A stretch of DNA of 64,000 nt from SCTG01 sp964384595 (GTDB lineage Bacteria > Nitrospirota > Nitrospiria > Nitrospirales > NS-4). Location of the stretch: contig CAYLLY010000004.1 of NCBI GenBank assembly GCA_964384595.1, forward strand, positions 1 through 64,000. The letters run 5' to 3'. The notes beneath the pieces were generated by a model, which saw only the letters and a program-made list of their open reading frames with translations, searched no databases and had not been told where the DNA came from. Both the position numbers and the translations under genes were made by a program. Below are positions 18,724-27,491 of the stretch, piece after piece; position 1 is the first letter of the stretch; the number at the start of each line of letters is the position of its first letter.

Positions 18724-19161
18724 TCACTCTTCGTCGTCATCCGCCCAGGGATCGGCCCGCTCAAGCGCCCGCTGCTGCTCCATCGCGTTTTCGAGGAGGA
18801 CCCGAACGAAGAGCGCCACGGCCGAGTCGTTGGGTGGGAGCGATATCGTGCTCGCCGCCCCCACAGTGTCGAGCCACGCCTTCTGGTCTGAAGAAATCTG
18901 AATGCGGATCTCGACCAGGTCCTTCTTTTCCAGCAGGGCGTTCAACGCTTCGCGGGGAACGGTGTCCAGACTCTGGCGCAGCTCTTCCGAATTCCACAGC
19001 ATCGTCCGCATGAAAATAGAAATCACGGACCCTTCGGGGAGGCTGCCGCCCGGCGGGACGGCAATCTTGCCTTTCTTCATCATCATCTCCAGCCAGGCCT
19101 TCTGCTCCGCCGTGATCATGACGGGAATTTCGACCAGGGGAACTTTTCCGAAAAGATCCAT
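18724..19161 (-). CDS. Protein with two ribbon-helix-helix-like repeats, 145 aa
   Basis: The protein consists of two related halves. The first starts LVEIPVMITAEQKAWLEMM and continues to SVISIFMRTMLWN. The second starts LVEIRIQISSDQKAWLDTV and continues to SAVALFVRVLLEN. Each half has the order beta-strand, helix beginning after T/S-x-[ED]-Q-K-A-W-L, turn with PPG or PPN, helix ending in R-x-x-L. This is reminiscent of CopG/Arc-type DNA-binding folds, so a single-chain pseudo-dimer is possible. The start is ATG 19161 with AGAGGA upstream. It lies 22 bases downstream of the GDP-fucose synthase gene. The DNA-binding role is inference. Confidence 0.6.
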   Translation of the reverse strand: MDLFGKVPLVEIPVMITAEQKAWLEMMMKKGKIAVPPGGSLPEGSVISIFMRTMLWNSEELRQSLDTVPREALNALLEKKDLVEIRIQISSDQKAWLDTVGAASTISLPPNDSAVALFVRVLLENAMEQQRALERADPWADDDEE

Positions 19162-19183
19162 AGGGGGTCCTCTGGTTGACCGC

Positions 19184-20125
19184 TCAGGATATAACGCTAC
19201 CCTCGTACCATGCGATGGTTTCGCGAAGACCATCCTCGAATGGGGTCGACGCCCGAAATCCGAATTCCTTCTCGGCGCGGGAAACATCCAGGCAGCGACG
19301 CGGTTGACCGTCCGGTCGAGTGGCGTCCCATACCACGCGGCCGGAATAGCCTGTCAAGCGGGCGATCAGTCCGGCCAGATCCGCAATGGATATCTCAAAG
19401 CCGGCGCCCAAATTGACCGGCTCGGAACTATTGTACCGCTCGGCCGCCAGCATGACGCCTTCAGCGGCGTCGCGAACAAAGAGGAATTCCCGAGTCGGTT
19501 GGCCGGTCCCCCACAACACCACTTCAGGATGGCCGGACGCTCTTGCCTCGACGAACTTGCGGATCATGGCCGGGATGACGTGTGCCGTCTCCAAGTCAAA
19601 GTTGTCGCGCGGGCCGTAGAGATTGACGGGAAACACCGTGATGGCGGGAAACCCGTATTGCTGCCGGTACGCCTGGGCCTGTACCAGAAGCATCTTCTTG
19701 GCCAGGCCGTAGGGCGCATTGGTTTCTTCAGGATAGCCGTTCCAGAGATCTTCCTCTCTGAACGGAACCGGCGTGAACTTGGGATAGGCACAGATCGTCC
19801 CCGTGGCGACAAACTTGCGGACCCCTGTAAGCCGAGCCTCTTCCATCAACTGGGCCCCCATCATCAAGTTTTCGTAGAAAAAACGCCCTGGGTTCAGCCG
19901 GTTGGCCTCAATTCCGCCCACGCGTGCCGCCAAGTGAATGATGATATCCGGACGCGCGTCCCGGAAAAGCCGCTTCACCGCATCGGACTGAACCAAATCA
20001 TACTCACGGCTCCGGGGAACGAAGACTTCAGCGGCGCCTCGCATGCGGAGACACTCGACCACATGCGACCCCAGAAATCCGGCGCCGCCGGTCACCACGA
20101 CTCGCGCATGATCCCAGAATCCCAT
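19184..20125 (-). CDS. fcl: GDP-L-fucose synthase
   Basis: A 313-residue short-chain dehydrogenase of the Fcl/WcaG type, which epimerises and reduces GDP-4-keto-6-deoxymannose to GDP-L-fucose using NADPH. The nucleotide-binding motif is VTGGAGFLGSHV near residue 11, and AARVGGIEANRLNP is the family signature. The active-site set is TGTICAYPK, then YGLAKKM with the Tyr-Lys pair near residues 139-143. PVNLYGPRDNFD is also typical. The partner GDP-mannose 4,6-dehydratase is not in the window, so the pathway relies on a gene elsewhere. It is the distal end of the minus-strand glycan locus. Confidence 0.9.
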   Translation of the reverse strand: MGFWDHARVVVTGGAGFLGSHVVECLRMRGAAEVFVPRSREYDLVQSDAVKRLFRDARPDIIIHLAARVGGIEANRLNPGRFFYENLMMGAQLMEEARLTGVRKFVATGTICAYPKFTPVPFREEDLWNGYPEETNAPYGLAKKMLLVQAQAYRQQYGFPAITVFPVNLYGPRDNFDLETAHVIPAMIRKFVEARASGHPEVVLWGTGQPTREFLFVRDAAEGVMLAAERYNSSEPVNLGAGFEISIADLAGLIARLTGYSGRVVWDATRPDGQPRRCLDVSRAEKEFGFRASTPFEDGLRETIAWYEGSVIS

Positions 20126-20131
20126 TGGCGG

Positions 20132-21595
20132 CTAGGGTTTCTCAGGTGAGCGCGTATCCCTGCCCGGGCCGATGGTGAACTCGATGCGCGCCACGCCTTT
20201 CACGTTCGCGCACCAGTCGCCCAGGCCGGGCGTGACGAGGCGAAACGGCCCTCCTTCTTCCTTGCTCAGGGGACGCCCGTCCCGCTTGTAAATGAGGATG
20301 CCGTTTTCCGCCGCTTCCTTCATGTGCAGGCTGGCGGCATACTGCCCGTCGGCCGAATGAAACGTCACATGGTCCGCGCCGATCTTGCAAGTGGCGCTAT
20401 TCAGCAGCGCGCGAACGCGGACGGCCTGTCCCTTCATGTCGGCGGCTTCCACGGACACGTCCGGGATCTGTTCGTTCGCCGGCAGTTTGGCGAGGGCCTC
20501 GGCATCGAAGATGAGCGGCTGGATCACCTGGCCGTCGACCCTGAGGAGGGCAGGTCCCATCGGCGCCGGCTCGGTGATGGTCTTGATCAAAGCGCAAACG
20601 GCCTCATTGACCGGAGTCCGGATCCCCATCTCGGTCCCGCGCCGCACGAGGTAGCCGTTGAGATGGTCGATCTCGGTTCGGCGGCCGGCCTTCCAGTCGT
20701 CGAACATGGACGTATGGATATCGCGGATCTCCTGTGACCACTGGATGACCTTGTCCGCGATGTCGGGGGCGAGCGCCACGCCGTCGGCCTGCGCCACCGC
20801 CACCGCCTCCTCGACGATCAGCTTGATCATCACGCGCATCTCCGGATGCGAGATGGCCTTTGAGACACGGTCATTGATCAGGACCGTCAACGGATTGAAC
20901 GCCACGTTCCAGCACATCTTTTCCCATTTCGTCCGCATGATGTCTTCGGACACCTGGCAGGGGACTCCGGCTCCCTCAAAGAGGGCCTTCACATCCTCGA
21001 GCGCGACGCTCGGAATCGGCGCGGCAGGCGACGGAGGGCGGCCTCCATGCCTCCGCAGCTCTCCGAGTTTGGCGAACGGCCCCTTCCCCTCGGCAACAGA
21101 AGAGGACGCATCCTCCTGCACTGATGGTTCCTCTCCCTCCGCGGAATTCCAGGCCCCGATTGCCAAGGCTCCCCGTTTGTAATGTTCAATGACACCGGGT
21201 TCGGCGACCCTGGAATAAGTGTACGCAACCCCTCCGATGACCGGGATGCCCGGAGCCAGCTCCCGGATACGCACCTCCGTGTCAACTCCGTTCTGAAGCG
21301 TCAGCACCGTCGTCTGCGGGGACAGAATGGGCTGAAGCTGGGCGATGACCTCATCGAGATCGTAGCGCTTGACCGACAGGATAACGAGCTCGGACTGCGG
21401 CAAGTCGCAGGGATCGCAGCTCGCGATCGGGTGCACCGTAAACGACTGGTCCACGCTGTGGACCGACAGGCCCTTCTGCCTGACCGCAGCCAGTGTGGTG
21501 GAGCGCAGCAGAAAGGAGCACGGCACACCGGCGTTCACCAGGCGGGCTCCGAAAAAGCCTCCCACCGCCCCGGCTCCCACCATCATGACCTTCAT
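20132..21595 (-). CDS. 2-dehydropantoate 2-reductase-like protein fused to a molybdopterin-oxidoreductase-like domain
   Basis: A 487-residue two-part protein. Residues 1-345 are a PanE/ApbA-type reductase: MVGAGAVGGFFGARL binds NAD(P)H, TLQNGVD is conserved, and WEKMCWNVAFNPLTVL near 224-239 holds the catalytic lysine and asparagines. An insertion of about 45 low-complexity residues (150-195) splits the two lobes. Residues 350-476 resemble the sulfite-oxidase-type molybdopterin domain (LRVDGQVIQPL, VTFHSADGQYAASLHM, GGPFRLVTPG). This part lacks the segment that carries the molybdenum-binding cysteine. Ordinary PanE is about 300 residues. Start is ATG 21595 (MKVMMVGAG). Its role, pantoate synthesis or another ketoacid reduction, is not settled. 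Confidence 0.75.
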   Translation of the reverse strand: MKVMMVGAGAVGGFFGARLVNAGVPCSFLLRSTTLAAVRQKGLSVHSVDQSFTVHPIASCDPCDLPQSELVILSVKRYDLDEVIAQLQPILSPQTTVLTLQNGVDTEVRIRELAPGIPVIGGVAYTYSRVAEPGVIEHYKRGALAIGAWNSAEGEEPSVQEDASSSVAEGKGPFAKLGELRRHGGRPPSPAAPIPSVALEDVKALFEGAGVPCQVSEDIMRTKWEKMCWNVAFNPLTVLINDRVSKAISHPEMRVMIKLIVEEAVAVAQADGVALAPDIADKVIQWSQEIRDIHTSMFDDWKAGRRTEIDHLNGYLVRRGTEMGIRTPVNEAVCALIKTITEPAPMGPALLRVDGQVIQPLIFDAEALAKLPANEQIPDVSVEAADMKGQAVRVRALLNSATCKIGADHVTFHSADGQYAASLHMKEAAENGILIYKRDGRPLSKEEGGPFRLVTPGLGDWCANVKGVARIEFTIGPGRDTRSPEKP

Positions 21596-21680
21596 TCGAT
21601 CCTCGCTCCCGGCATGCATTCCCGTTCCATCATGCCCCATGCTTTCGCGGCAGCGCAAGACCACAGTCCGCGGACATGCG

Positions 21681-22412
21681 CTAGCCTGGTAGCGGCGCGC
21701 CGAGCACCGTCAAGAGCTCGTCCAGGCCGCTGATCGTGATCACGTCCTGGCGCCGCTCTGTGCCCTTCCCGGTCCGGTCGAGGTGCACGCCGCCGAGCCC
21801 GGCGGCAACGGCCGCCTGCGCGTCCTCCCGCAAGCTGTTTCCGACATGCACCGCTTCGCGTGCCCCCGCGCCGTGCTTGTGGAGCGCCCGCTGGAAAATT
21901 TTAACCGAGGGCTTGGCGGCGCCGGCGGAGCTGGAAATCGTCACGCTCTCGAAAAACCGGTCAATCCCCAGGCCAATGAGAATGTCATAGAGACGCGAAT
22001 CGAAGTTCGACACGATGCCGCACTCGATCCCGCGCGCCTCCAAGGCGCGGAGGGCGGGCACCACGTCAGGGTAGAGCTCCCACGACTCGGGCCTGGAGAA
22101 ATACGTGAACACGTCTTCGAAGTACTCATCGAACCCCTCGAACATTCCGACACGATAGAACACGCTATGGACCACGTCGAACCACCACATCCGCTCACAG
22201 GACTTGATCTCCTGCGGGTCGCTCACGGCGAACACGGGCGGCGGCGCGTCGGCAAACGCCCTGGCAAATGCCTGCTGGATGACTTCTCGCTCGGCTGTCA
22301 CTCCATACTTGAGCGCATGGCTGCGGTACACCTCCCCCACCGACCCTTTCACGTGAAAGAGCGTGTCGGCGGCGTCGAAGAAAATCACCCTGGCGCCGCA
22401 TAAAAGGCTCAT
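21681..22412 (-). CDS. HAD-superfamily hydrolase (subfamily IA, HDHD3-like)
   Basis: A 243-residue HAD phosphatase-like protein. Motif I is VIFFDAADTLFHV near residue 9, motif II is CGIVSNFD near 132, the motif III lysine is in GAAKPSVKIF, and motif IV is HVGNSLREDAQAA near 193. In motif I the second aspartate of the usual D-x-D is alanine, as in REG-2/HDHD3-like members, so its catalysis may differ. It overlaps the WecA-like gene start by four bases (ATGA). Located in the glycan locus, it may dephosphorylate a sugar phosphate, but the substrate is unknown. Confidence 0.8.
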   Translation of the reverse strand: MSLLCGARVIFFDAADTLFHVKGSVGEVYRSHALKYGVTAEREVIQQAFARAFADAPPPVFAVSDPQEIKSCERMWWFDVVHSVFYRVGMFEGFDEYFEDVFTYFSRPESWELYPDVVPALRALEARGIECGIVSNFDSRLYDILIGLGIDRFFESVTISSSAGAAKPSVKIFQRALHKHGAGAREAVHVGNSLREDAQAAVAAGLGGVHLDRTGKGTERRQDVITISGLDELLTVLGAPLPG

Positions 22413-23581
22413 GCGCCACGCCCCCGTCTCTCCAGGATCGATACGACCACCACGATGATCGTGCCTTGCAGCAGGAGAAACAGCGCATCCACCGCGCGGG
22501 CGGATCGAAGAACGACCCCGGCCAACCCCAGCGCGATGCTCAGGAGAAAAATCATCAGGACCGCGTCCGTCCGGCTGCCCAGAGACCGTTCCATCCGATG
22601 GTGCATGTGGTCCTTTCCAACATATTCCAGATACTGCTTCAGCGTCGTGACTTTGCCCGTGTAAAGCCGCTCCACCGTCGTATGCACCATATCGTAGATG
22701 AGTATCCCGAAAATTAAAATCGGCGTGGACACCGAGACGATGGGCTTCCCATGCGCCCAGTTCCCCTTGACCGCCAGGCAGGCCAGCGTAAATCCGAGAA
22801 AGGTGCTCCCCGCGTCTCCGAGAAAGATCGTGGCAGGCGCGTGGGGCTTGAAGTTATACGGGAGAAACCCCAAGCCCGCTCCGATGAGCGCAACCATCAC
22901 CCAGCCCAGAACGGGCTGGTTGGTTTGAAACGCGACGATGCCCATGAAAAATGCGATGATGATGGCGAGCCCCGTCGCCAGGCCATCCATACCGTCGAAG
23001 AAATTCAACGCGTTGGTGATCCCCACGATCCAGAGCACCGTCAGGAACACATTGAGCGTGTCACCGAGCAACCCGTGGGGGAAAAAGGTCAGGAGTTTGC
23101 CGGACCAGATGACGATTCCTGCGGCGATGATCTGCGCCAGCAGTTTCGTTATAGCCGGCACCCCTCGGATATCATCCCAGAGGCCGACGAGAAAGAGCAG
23201 GGTTCCACCGACCAGCACACCCAACATACCCTCGGTTCCGATCAAGGGATCGACCATTCCCGCCGCGTTCGCCAGAATGGCGACAAGGAACGCCAGATAC
23301 ACCGCGACTCCACCTAACAAGGGAGTCGAAGTCTGATGAATCTTCCTGGGTGATGGATGGTCAACGGCACCGATCTTGCGCGCCAACTCCCGCACGAACG
23401 GAGTCAGCCCTGCAGCCGCAAAAAAGGACACCAGCAATATAAAAAGCCATCGCATGCCGGCGGTGTAAAACCAGCCATGCACAGCAGGCTGCAGCAATAC
23501 CACAGCGCACAGAATTGCCCATACCACTACATGTCGTTCGAGTCGTGGAAACAGCATGTTCTTTGTTTCGACTTGTTCCAT
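22409..23581 (-). CDS. Polyprenyl-phosphate sugar-1-phosphate transferase (WecA/MraY family)
   Basis: A 390-residue membrane enzyme with about ten to eleven transmembrane helices. It should transfer a sugar 1-phosphate, commonly GlcNAc-1-phosphate, from its UDP form to undecaprenyl phosphate, starting glycan assembly. Family marks are GAVDHPSPRKIHQTSTPLLGG, the catalytic NALNFFDGMDGLATG near residue 190 and FLGDAGSTFLGF near 252. The DHMHHRMERSLG loop near 328 is the histidine motif of WecA-like proteins. It directly follows the aminotransferase gene (no gap). It is the only obvious initiating transferase in the locus. Confidence 0.9.
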   Translation of the reverse strand: MEQVETKNMLFPRLERHVVVWAILCAVVLLQPAVHGWFYTAGMRWLFILLVSFFAAAGLTPFVRELARKIGAVDHPSPRKIHQTSTPLLGGVAVYLAFLVAILANAAGMVDPLIGTEGMLGVLVGGTLLFLVGLWDDIRGVPAITKLLAQIIAAGIVIWSGKLLTFFPHGLLGDTLNVFLTVLWIVGITNALNFFDGMDGLATGLAIIIAFFMGIVAFQTNQPVLGWVMVALIGAGLGFLPYNFKPHAPATIFLGDAGSTFLGFTLACLAVKGNWAHGKPIVSVSTPILIFGILIYDMVHTTVERLYTGKVTTLKQYLEYVGKDHMHHRMERSLGSRTDAVLMIFLLSIALGLAGVVLRSARAVDALFLLLQGTIIVVVVSILERRGRGA

Positions 23582-24637
23582 CTAGGCCAGCACAGTCCGC
23601 ATTGCGCCCGCAATCCTTTCAACGTCCGCATCAGTGAGCGAGGGATAGATCGGGATCGACAACGCCCGTTCCCAAGCCGAGTCCGTCCCCGGAAACCCCC
23701 GGAGGCCCAGGTACCGGTGAATCGGCTTGAACACGGGACGCCTGCAGTGCACGCCGAGCTCGGCAAACTTTTCCAAGGCAGATTCCACCGGATCCTGAAG
23801 CCGGACGACATAGCGGTAAAACACATGGTCATGATGCGGGATGCCGGCAGGCGGGTCCGCCTTCAAACCGCGCAAGGCGTCGGCATACTGCGCGGCGATG
23901 GCCTGGCGCCGTTTGATGAATCCGGGCAACGCCTTGATCTGGCATAGCCCCAATGCACCCTGCAGCTCCGTCATCTTGTAATTGAACGCCGGCTCCAAGG
24001 CGTCCGCTTCATCATACTGGCGCAGAGTACGGATACGGGCCATGCACGGCTCGGCGCGTCCCAAAACCATGCCGCCCTCTCCGGTAGTGATGAGCTTCGT
24101 GGCATAGAACGAGCACACGGTCAGGTCCCCGACACTTCCGACCGGGCGCCCCCCCATGGACGCGCCGAGCGCTTGCGCGCAGTCTTCGATGATGGGAACG
24201 CCCGACTTCTCCAATTCAGACAGATCGGCCGGAAGCCCGAACAGATGCGGCACGATGACGGCCTTGGTCTTGCGGGTGATCGCGCGGGTCACCGCGGCCG
24301 GCGACGGGTGATAGGGCACGGGATCAATATCGACCAGGACCGGCGTGGCGCCGGCATAACTCACCGCATGCCACAATGCCGTGCAGACAAAGGAAGGGAT
24401 AATCACCTCATCGCCGGGACCGATCCCCAACCCCTTGAGCGCAAGAAACAGCGCCGCGGTGCCGGAGCTTGCGGCGACACCCTGCGCCTGACCCGTCATA
24501 TTCGCCAGAGCGCGCTCGAACTCCACAACTTTTTCACCTTGGGCGATCCGTCCGGCGCGAATCACATCGGTCACGGCCTGCGCCTCGGCCTCTCCGAGCG
24601 AAGGGCAGGAATGCGGTATCACCGTCGGGCGGCTCAC
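23582..24637 (-). CDS. DegT/DnrJ/EryC1/StrS family sugar aminotransferase
   Basis: A 351-residue PLP-dependent aminotransferase that converts a keto-sugar nucleotide to an amino sugar. PLP contacts are seen in AASSGTAALFLAL (residues about 55-67), EDCAQALGA (about 151) and the Schiff-base lysine in CSFYATKLITTGEGG near residue 181. The C-terminal HHDHVFYRYVVRL region is typical. The specific product, for example a perosamine-type or other 4-amino sugar, cannot be read from sequence. It overlaps the PIG-L deacetylase gene by four bases, suggesting they act on the same sugar. Confidence 0.9.
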   Translation of the reverse strand: MSRPTVIPHSCPSLGEAEAQAVTDVIRAGRIAQGEKVVEFERALANMTGQAQGVAASSGTAALFLALKGLGIGPGDEVIIPSFVCTALWHAVSYAGATPVLVDIDPVPYHPSPAAVTRAITRKTKAVIVPHLFGLPADLSELEKSGVPIIEDCAQALGASMGGRPVGSVGDLTVCSFYATKLITTGEGGMVLGRAEPCMARIRTLRQYDEADALEPAFNYKMTELQGALGLCQIKALPGFIKRRQAIAAQYADALRGLKADPPAGIPHHDHVFYRYVVRLQDPVESALEKFAELGVHCRRPVFKPIHRYLGLRGFPGTDSAWERALSIPIYPSLTDADVERIAGAMRTVLA

Positions 24638-25263
24638 GCGAGGTCCGGGCCTACATTGATGAACAACCTCAGCGGGACGAAGGCCTCGGCAGCGCGGACC
24701 CGTCCCTGGAGTCCGCGGAAGTGCGCAGAGGCGCGGGCGATTTCAAGGATGCTTAATCCCTCAACGTTGGTCTTCCTCACCTGGGAGGCATGCGCCTCCA
24801 GAGAACGCACCTTGTCCTCCAGAAGGCCGTCGATGTCGACATACACCGTGGGAGAAAAGTTCTGCGTCGTGGGAGTCTCGTAAAAAAGGACGTTGCGCGT
24901 GTAGCGTGTGGCGGTCACCGTGCACGTCGCCAAGTGGCGATGGTCCTGATGGGTGTCGTCGAAATAGTTCACAAAAATGAAGGCGGGATCGACTTTCTTG
25001 ACGACGTCTTCGATCTGCTGGATGGCCTCACGGGCGACCGGCAGTTCCGTATCGCGATAGCCTCCCCAAAAGATGTTCCGCGCCCCGAGAATCCGTGATG
25101 ATGCCACCTGCTCGTTCCGCCGCACCTCGGAATCGCCGCCGCGCGCGCCGTCCGTGAGGATCATCAGCTGCACGTGATGGCCCGCGCGCGCATACTTGAG
25201 CAAGGCCCCCCCGCACCCGATTTCGATGTCGTCAGGATGCGCTCCCAGCGCCAGGATGTTCAT
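24634..25263 (-). CDS. PIG-L/LmbE family deacetylase
   Basis: A 209-residue zinc-dependent deacetylase. The metal motif AHPDDIEIGCGG is at residues 8-19, and the second motif HQDHRHLA near residue 105 supplies a further histidine. Family enzymes remove acetyl groups from N-acetylglucosaminyl groups in sugars, lipids or cofactors. In this place, between WbqC and the aminotransferase genes, a nucleotide sugar or lipid-linked sugar is the likely substrate. Stop and start overlap with the aminotransferase gene by four bases. Confidence 0.88.
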   Translation of the reverse strand: MNILALGAHPDDIEIGCGGALLKYARAGHHVQLMILTDGARGGDSEVRRNEQVASSRILGARNIFWGGYRDTELPVAREAIQQIEDVVKKVDPAFIFVNYFDDTHQDHRHLATCTVTATRYTRNVLFYETPTTQNFSPTVYVDIDGLLEDKVRSLEAHASQVRKTNVEGLSILEIARASAHFRGLQGRVRAAEAFVPLRLFINVGPDLA

Positions 25264-25266
25264 GTT

Positions 25267-25953
25267 CTACCTCGCTCGAGCTTCGCGGATATAACGGAAG
25301 CCCTCTCCTCCGCAATTGAACAGCAGATCGACGGCCGACAACCCCGCGATGAAGGGCCGATAGACTTGCGGGTACTCCGGACTCACAAAGTCCTGGAACT
25401 CCACTGCGATCCCCGCGGCTTGAAAGTCTTCAAGTTTCATGTAGCTCCGGCCGCCGGCCCCCGCCAGATAACAATCGGCGCCGACCGCCTTGCACAAGTC
25501 CACAATCCGCCCGGTCTGCTCTTCCCTGGCCTCAAACCGGCCGGCCTTGACGACCGGCGTCGTGATGCCGAAAGCCTCGGCCAGCGCCGCAAGCATCGCC
25601 TCGCTGAGGAGAGCCAGTCTCTCCCAGTCGCGGGCCAGGAGTTCCTGAAAAATCGGCGCGTATCGCCCATACTGCGGCGCTTTCCCGTAGTGGGTCTCCA
25701 ACGCCTGCGCGTGCTTCCGGCGCCAATCGACCTGGTTGTTGATCCGCACGCCGTCGAGCCGCTGAGGAAATCCGTGCCGCACCGGAACGGTCAGATACTG
25801 CCAGCCTTGCGCCGTCCTGATGCGGTTCCGGTTCTGCCATTCGTTCTTCTTGAACTGGACGGTGTCCAGCAGCACGAAGACGTCCGCCCGGTCCAGTTTA
25901 TCAAGATACCCCAACCAGGGCAAATACTGGGGTTGATGGATCGCGACGCGCAC
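25267..25953 (-). CDS. WbqC-like family protein
   Basis: A 228-residue protein with the WbqC family N-terminus VAIHQPQYLPWLGYLDKLDRA. FVLLDTVQFKKNEWQNRNRI follows, then WLTVPV-like strands (here YLTVPVRHG). WbqC-like proteins occur in O-antigen and amino-sugar glycan clusters but their reaction is not established; a role in amino-sugar modification is suspected. The gene sits between PIG-L and the PHP-domain gene with gaps of two to three bases. Confidence 0.85.
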   Translation of the reverse strand: MRVAIHQPQYLPWLGYLDKLDRADVFVLLDTVQFKKNEWQNRNRIRTAQGWQYLTVPVRHGFPQRLDGVRINNQVDWRRKHAQALETHYGKAPQYGRYAPIFQELLARDWERLALLSEAMLAALAEAFGITTPVVKAGRFEAREEQTGRIVDLCKAVGADCYLAGAGGRSYMKLEDFQAAGIAVEFQDFVSPEYPQVYRPFIAGLSAVDLLFNCGGEGFRYIREARAR

Positions 25954-25955
25954 GG

Positions 25956-27491
25956 CTACGGCAGTACCCCCGCCAGGTTCGCACGGCGACGCACGAAAAT
26001 GGGGTTGCTGACGATGCGGTGATCTCCCGAACCGATCAGTAGTCGGAAATAACCCCCAGCGCTCTGGGGAACCACATCGCGCAACTGGACACTGAACGGA
26101 GTTGTTTCGGTCGTCGCCGACATCACCAGGCCGGAACGAATGACCTGTACCAAAACAGGCCGATGCCGTCCGTCCGTGGAAGACACCTCGACCCGCACAT
26201 GAAACGGAGCATTGGCGGGCGCCTCCAGCGTTTCACCTGAGATCCGCGATTGCCCGGTTTCACCGGACGTCACGGAAAACTCATTAAGAACCAGCCCATA
26301 GTCCTTGCGCCGCTCACGCGCGTACATCCGGCCTTTGGCAATCGCCTCCAGCAGCGCAGCCGGCGTGCGCTCTTTGACCCACAGCACGGTTTCCACGTTA
26401 TCCAGCCGTTTCCCGGCACTATCGGCTCTGTGATAGGCGACCTCACCGATCCCCCAGGGTGGGCTGTCGCGATGCCCCTCAAGATACGCCATCAGTGCGG
26501 TATCCCAGACACCGCCCGGATCGGTGACAGTGACCGTATCTTCGTAGACCGCCCCAAACCCTGTATAACCGGACGTTTTTATGATCCCCTCCGGATAGGG
26601 GTCGGTCTTCACCGTGACCATGCCCAGCCGGCCGTAGTCATACCGGTTAAAGTCCCTGGCTTCGGGCATAGACCAGACTGTAAGCCCTCCCCGTTCACGG
26701 ACGTAATCGATCAGGTCCTGATGAGGGCGCCAGCCGGCGTCATCACGGTAGGGGTCATAGCGCGCCGCGCCGAATGGATAGTTATTTACCAGCAGCAGTC
26801 CGGCCAGCGCCAGCAAGGAAATCCCCGGCGCCATTCGCCGCTCGCGCACAACCATGAACGTCCACCCAACCCGGATTTTCCGCTCCACACGGCGGTTGAC
26901 CAGCCAGATGCCGGGCGGGATCAGCAGAATTGGCGACAGGCCAATGGCCGTCGGCAACCCGTACTCGTAGGATGCGTAGTTTCCCATAGCCGGCATCCGG
27001 CCATAGTCGTCCGCGCGGGGCAATCCCAGAACCAGCACATTTTTCTGCGCGTCGTGCATGGTCAGGTCTTTGCCGAAAATCGAGCCAGTCCAGTAATAGT
27101 GCGGGACGACTTCCACACCTGGAATGAGTATGACATCGGGGTGGCGGAAGCCTGCCTCTCGAATCTGGGCAAGGTACCGGTCAACCCCGACATTCAGGAC
27201 CGAGGGCAGTTCAACCGTCCGCCGTATCAACCCACGTAGGGGGAACAGCCCATACTCGTACCGAAGCAGGAAATTGTCGGTCAGGAAAATCGCTTCAATG
27301 CCGGAAGCCCTGGCCTGCGTGGCCAGAGCCTCGAACGAGTCGCTGCCGGTGCTGAGCATGCTGTGGACGTGGAACGCGGCGGGCACGTGCCGCCATGCCT
27401 GGACGGGTTCCTGCGCCGACCCGGCGGTGCTCCAGAACCACGTCGCCAGCAACACCCCCCCGCCGATCCATGCACGCTCACACCGCGGCAT
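25956..27491 (-). CDS. Membrane-associated PHP-domain protein
   Basis: A 511-residue protein with an N-terminal signal sequence (hydrophobic GGGVLLATWFWSTAGSA, residues 9-26). A PHP domain then begins FHVHSMLSTGSD at residues 40-51, where His41 and His43 are the metal pair, and includes IFLTDN and VILIPGVEV. Two hydrophobic segments, about 183-199 and 222-238, interrupt the domain. The rest continues with EARDFNRYD and KGRMYARERRKD. PHP domains are metal-dependent phosphoesterases. The cytoplasmic PHP enzyme CpsB dephosphorylates tyrosine kinases of capsule systems, but this one looks extracytoplasmic or membrane-embedded, so a different substrate is likely. It overlaps the next gene by 14 bases. 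Confidence 0.75.
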   Translation of the reverse strand: MPRCERAWIGGGVLLATWFWSTAGSAQEPVQAWRHVPAAFHVHSMLSTGSDSFEALATQARASGIEAIFLTDNFLLRYEYGLFPLRGLIRRTVELPSVLNVGVDRYLAQIREAGFRHPDVILIPGVEVVPHYYWTGSIFGKDLTMHDAQKNVLVLGLPRADDYGRMPAMGNYASYEYGLPTAIGLSPILLIPPGIWLVNRRVERKIRVGWTFMVVRERRMAPGISLLALAGLLLVNNYPFGAARYDPYRDDAGWRPHQDLIDYVRERGGLTVWSMPEARDFNRYDYGRLGMVTVKTDPYPEGIIKTSGYTGFGAVYEDTVTVTDPGGVWDTALMAYLEGHRDSPPWGIGEVAYHRADSAGKRLDNVETVLWVKERTPAALLEAIAKGRMYARERRKDYGLVLNEFSVTSGETGQSRISGETLEAPANAPFHVRVEVSSTDGRHRPVLVQVIRSGLVMSATTETTPFSVQLRDVVPQSAGGYFRLLIGSGDHRIVSNPIFVRRRANLAGVLP

